Source: a virus. Taken from it: a DNA stretch of 38,646 bases. The position numbers were made by a program, and so were the translations under genes. Location of the stretch: IMG/VR virus record IMGVR_UViG_3300042922_000673, positions 1 to 38,646 of that record; one strand, 5' to 3'. Below the pieces are notes generated by a model. That model had not been told where the DNA came from, ran no database searches, and saw only the letters and a program-made list of their open reading frames with translations. Shown here one piece after another: positions 36,559 to 38,646 of this stretch; positions within the stretch are counted from its first letter, which is position 1; every line of letters begins with the position of its first letter.

Positions 36559-37746
36559 TTACTCAGTGACCTGTTTCAGACGCCGAACACCAGACAAAGT
36601 GCTGCCAATCGCGTCAGCCATCTGCATGTGCGCATCCGGCTGAAGATGCCCGTACGTGCCCACGGTGGTCGTGATGTTCTCGTGTCCGAGCCTCGCCTGC
36701 ACGAACGGCAACGGCACACCTGCAGCGATCAACCAGGACGCGTGCGAGTGGCGTAGGTCGTGTGGGTTCGGGTTCTTCCGCAGCACCTCCACGCCCGCTT
36801 CCTCGCACAGCTTCTCGTCATGCGCTCGAGCCATCAACGGCAACCACACGTTCGACCGGAAGCTCGAATGCATCATCGCCTTACCCGTGCGACTCGGGAA
36901 CACGAGCTCGTCCGCGGGCCCCGGTTCACCCAATGCCGCGATCACATCCGGCGTCAGACTGACCGTGCGGTTCGACTTCTTCGACTTCGGCTGCTTGAGC
37001 ACCTTCTGACCCCGCGGTGCACGCTTCCATGCCTTATCTATACGCACGGTCGGCGGCGTCCCGGTCAGGTTCAACTTTCCCCACGTCAGCGCGGTCGCTT
37101 CACCCCACCTGCAGCCGGTGCCGGCGAGGAACATCAGGAACCCCACGTACCGGTCGGGTGTGAAGTACAGGATCGTCGAGAACTCTTCCGGCGTCAGGAA
37201 CACGCCCTCACGCTTCTCGCCACGCGTGATCCGCGTCTTCCATGCAGGGTTGTCATCCCGCAGCTTGTGCTCCACGGCGGCCCGCAACGCCGCGGACAGG
37301 ATCGAGTGGTAGTTCTGCACCGTCTTCTGCGACACCGGCTGCTTACGCCCCTGCGACAGTTGCTTCTCCTGCCACGACACCCACCGGCCGACGTCAGCCT
37401 TAGTGATCGCATCAACCGGCATATCGCCCAGGATCTGCAAGAACGATCGCTCGGCGGCGCGCTTGTAGTCCTCCCTGGTGCCTTCCTCGATGCCAGTCAG
37501 CATTCCAGATGCGGCGTCCAGGTAGAGCTCTGTCCAGTCCTTGAGAGACGGTGTCGTGTGGATGCGTTGGCGGGCCTCGAGAACCTTGACCGCGGCATCC
37601 CATCCGATCTTCTCGACACGACTGGCGAAGTCCTTCGCGCCCTCGATGTGCAGGAATGTCTTCTGCTGCGGCTTCCCGTCTACCCGCGCCTGCACCCGGT
37701 AGCGGACCTCGCCATCGGCATTGGTGCGCGCGCCGATGCTAGCCAC
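36559..37746 (-). CDS. int: Tyrosine integrase
   Basis: GTG 37746 is chosen because AGGAG lies six bases upstream; GTG 37770 would add eight residues and overlap the upstream gene more. The 395-residue protein has an N-terminal arm-binding domain, a SAM-like core-binding domain (REDYKRAAERSFLQILGDMP) and a catalytic domain: Arg in GTGCRWGEA near 212, HDLRHSHASW near 328-337, LGHENITTT near 354 and the nucleophile Tyr in TYGHLQ near 363. It integrates the phage at a tRNA-like attB; the matching core is at 38045-38069. All catalytic residues are present. Confidence 0.93.
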   Translation of the reverse strand: MASIGARTNADGEVRYRVQARVDGKPQQKTFLHIEGAKDFASRVEKIGWDAAVKVLEARQRIHTTPSLKDWTELYLDAASGMLTGIEEGTREDYKRAAERSFLQILGDMPVDAITKADVGRWVSWQEKQLSQGRKQPVSQKTVQNYHSILSAALRAAVEHKLRDDNPAWKTRITRGEKREGVFLTPEEFSTILYFTPDRYVGFLMFLAGTGCRWGEATALTWGKLNLTGTPPTVRIDKAWKRAPRGQKVLKQPKSKKSNRTVSLTPDVIAALGEPGPADELVFPSRTGKAMMHSSFRSNVWLPLMARAHDEKLCEEAGVEVLRKNPNPHDLRHSHASWLIAAGVPLPFVQARLGHENITTTVGTYGHLQPDAHMQMADAIGSTLSGVRRLKQVTE

Positions 37747-37954
37747 GACAAGCTCCTGGGTAGGCGTCACACCGCACCGCCGCGCAGTCTCGGCAGTAGC
37801 CCGAGGCCAACCCGATCGTCATGTCCGTCGCAATATCCGGATCGCTGTCGAGCACGACCGCGGCACCGCAATGACACTCCAGCGGGTGGGCGCAGCCCTC
37901 AGCCCCGCGGTCGCACGTCAAGCACCAAAGGTCGTTCCGGGTGGGCGCTGTCAT
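37739..37954 (-). CDS. Zinc-ribbon protein upstream of integrase
   Basis: ATG 37954 lies five bases after GGGAG (minus strand). The 71-residue product contains LWCLTCDRGAEGCAHPLECH and CG, then YCRDCAAVRCDAYPGAC, with eight or more cysteines for one or two zinc sites. It overlaps the integrase start by eight bases, so the two are co-translated. It may assist or control integration, though no such function is known for the family. Confidence 0.6.
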   Translation of the reverse strand: MTAPTRNDLWCLTCDRGAEGCAHPLECHCGAAVVLDSDPDIATDMTIGLASGYCRDCAAVRCDAYPGACRG

Positions 37955-37983
37955 GGTCACTCCCTATTTCTAGGCGTGACCAC

Positions 37984-38007
37984 CGACATGTAGGCCGAGA
38001 TGTAGGC
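37984..38007. repeat. Tandem 12-bp repeats, candidate integrase arm sites
   Basis: CGACATGTAGGC (37984-37995) and CGAGATGTAGGC (37996-38007) differ at one base and lie about 40 bp from the att core. Tandem short repeats beside the core are typical of arm-type binding sites. Confidence 0.45.
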
Positions 38008-38044
38008 ACAGGGTCCGAAGTGCCCTGTTTTGCCTTGCAATCAT

Positions 38045-38069
38045 TGGAGGGGCTGACGGGAATCGAACC
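38045..38069 (-). other. attP core: 3' end of a tRNA or tmRNA gene
   Basis: Read on the minus strand this is GGTTCGATTCCCGT followed by CAGCCCC-T-CCA: T-loop, T-stem, acceptor strand, discriminator and CCA. The T-stem partner just upstream has one mismatch and no D- or anticodon arm follows, so this is only the 3' end. Phage genes lie on both sides (int left, immA right), as expected for an unintegrated attP. A complementary GGGGCTG 5' end fits some tRNAs or tmRNA, which I cannot distinguish. Confidence 0.7.
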
Positions 38070-38145
38070 AGTAATACCCGCACCCACCAATGGGCCATTC
38101 TGCCGCAGAATCACGCGGTTTTCACCAATTATCGCACGGACGTGT

Positions 38146-38157
38146 CTGTAAATACAG
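38146..38157. promoter_or_regulatory. Palindrome CTGTA-AA-TACAG, possible operator
   Basis: A perfect 5-bp inverted repeat with a two-base centre lies between attP and immA. Its flanks (GTGTCTGTAAATACAG) recall the TCTGTAATTAAC at 36519-36530, so the immunity regulator may bind here too. Confidence 0.3.
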
Positions 38158-38209
38158 TTCCCCGGAAAATCAATGGAGTTTGCCGTCTGGATAAGGCGTG
38201 CCTACGGGG

Positions 38210-38632
38210 TCAGGCCCGGTGAAGCCACTGCCCAGCACCCATTCGAGCGCGTGTGTACGTGGCCTCCCCGATGCGCTGCAAGCAGTACCGCCGGTAGTCG
38301 ACGATTACCCACGGCGCGACGCTCATCTCTTCCGCGATCCACTCGGCGTCGTGGTGGATGCGCTCAAGCTCGGCATACCACTCGGGCTCAACCAGCAGGG
38401 CGGCTGCGTACGCGTCCGCCTGGCGCTCGTTAGCGGGCGTGCTGCAGTCGTGCCCGTAGTGGTGGTGCCCGAGCTCGTGCGCGATCGCAGAGCGCCGCTC
38501 AGCAGCCGTCAGAGACAGGTCGAAGTAGATGCGCCGCAGTTCGGGAACGTAGCAACCGATCATGTCGCCCGACAGGTGCGCCCCATGGACGGTGAGGCCG
38601 GCGGCCGCGGCTCGAGCGAGCAGTTCCCTCAC
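38210..38632 (-). CDS. ImmA/IrrE-type metalloprotease
   Basis: GTG 38632 follows GGGGAGG (minus strand, 38643-38637). The 140-residue protein carries HELGH (residues 52-56, zinc ligands and catalytic Glu) and a downstream NERQADAYAAALL supplying the third ligand Glu, the COG2856 signature. In ICEBs1, ImmA cleaves the phage-type repressor ImmR to end lysogeny. The repressor partner is not on this strand in the window; it may lie beyond the right edge, or the HTH gene at 45 may serve. The start is close to the window edge. Confidence 0.85.
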   Translation of the reverse strand: MRELLARAAAAGLTVHGAHLSGDMIGCYVPELRRIYFDLSLTAAERRSAIAHELGHHHYGHDCSTPANERQADAYAAALLVEPEWYAELERIHHDAEWIAEEMSVAPWVIVDYRRYCLQRIGEATYTRARMGAGQWLHRA

Positions 38633-38646
38633 GCGCCCTCCCCGGC

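Noticed and set aside
38045-38120. Complete tRNA gene
   Set aside because: Only T-arm, acceptor 3' strand and CCA are present; no anticodon or D arm and a T-stem mismatch, so it is an attachment core.

Overview
The window looks like an almost complete genome of a temperate siphovirus of a high-GC actinobacterium. A Microbacteriaceae-type host is my best guess. The reasons are the high GC, many GTG/TTG starts, several promoters whose -10 box lies only six or seven bases from an ATG (leaderless transcripts), a DUF3263 protein, NrdH, and the classic actinophage order: early genes, terminase, head, tail, lysis, integrase. The integrase-proximal attachment core carries only the 3' end of a tRNA (or tmRNA) and has phage genes on both sides. 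It therefore reads as an intact attP, and the sequence as an unintegrated phage (or circularly permuted assembly) rather than an integrated prophage.

Layout. 1-882: a leaderless Cro/repressor-like HTH gene under a promoter with a perfect 12-bp operator palindrome, then two small membrane proteins. 883-1263: a non-coding, hairpin-rich leader that includes one element resembling a type I-E CRISPR repeat. 1264-2281: a run of tiny overlapping genes. 2278-7969: recombination and replication genes (YqaJ exonuclease, inserted HNH-AP2 homing endonuclease, conserved 185-aa protein, Hjc-like nuclease, HNH-fused replisome organiser, NrdH, SSB, C5 methyltransferase). 7956-10406: small unknown genes ending with an excisionase-like HTH. 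10407-10746: an intergenic region with a terminator. 10747-14899: a DnaQ-like exonuclease, many tiny genes, a coiled-coil fibre-like protein, a lipoprotein and a terminase-linked HNH protein.

15047-28857 is the virion block: TerS, TerL, portal, MuF-like protein, scaffold, capsid, head-tail connectors, major tail protein, frameshifted tail chaperones, tape measure and minor tail proteins. 28857-30807 is lysis: an M15 peptidase endolysin, membrane proteins and an r1t-like holin. 30807-33782 is a 991-residue fibre or esterase with two SGNH domains. It converges on a leftward, membrane-anchored SGNH gene with which it shares a CTAG stop. 34627-36315 holds a small plus-strand membrane protein, a leftward four-gene accessory operon and DUF3263. 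The right end has the leftward integrase, a zinc-ribbon gene, attP and a leftward ImmA/IrrE protease.

The most unusual signal lies just downstream of the integrase (36324-36540). A leftward promoter there copies the early promoter: same -35, same operator core, and the same 36-base distance to a leaderless ATG. It would drive a transcript of about 180 nt with three tiny ORFs, two related hairpins and a strong terminator. It is a candidate repressor-controlled small RNA or micropeptide locus tied to the lysogeny switch.
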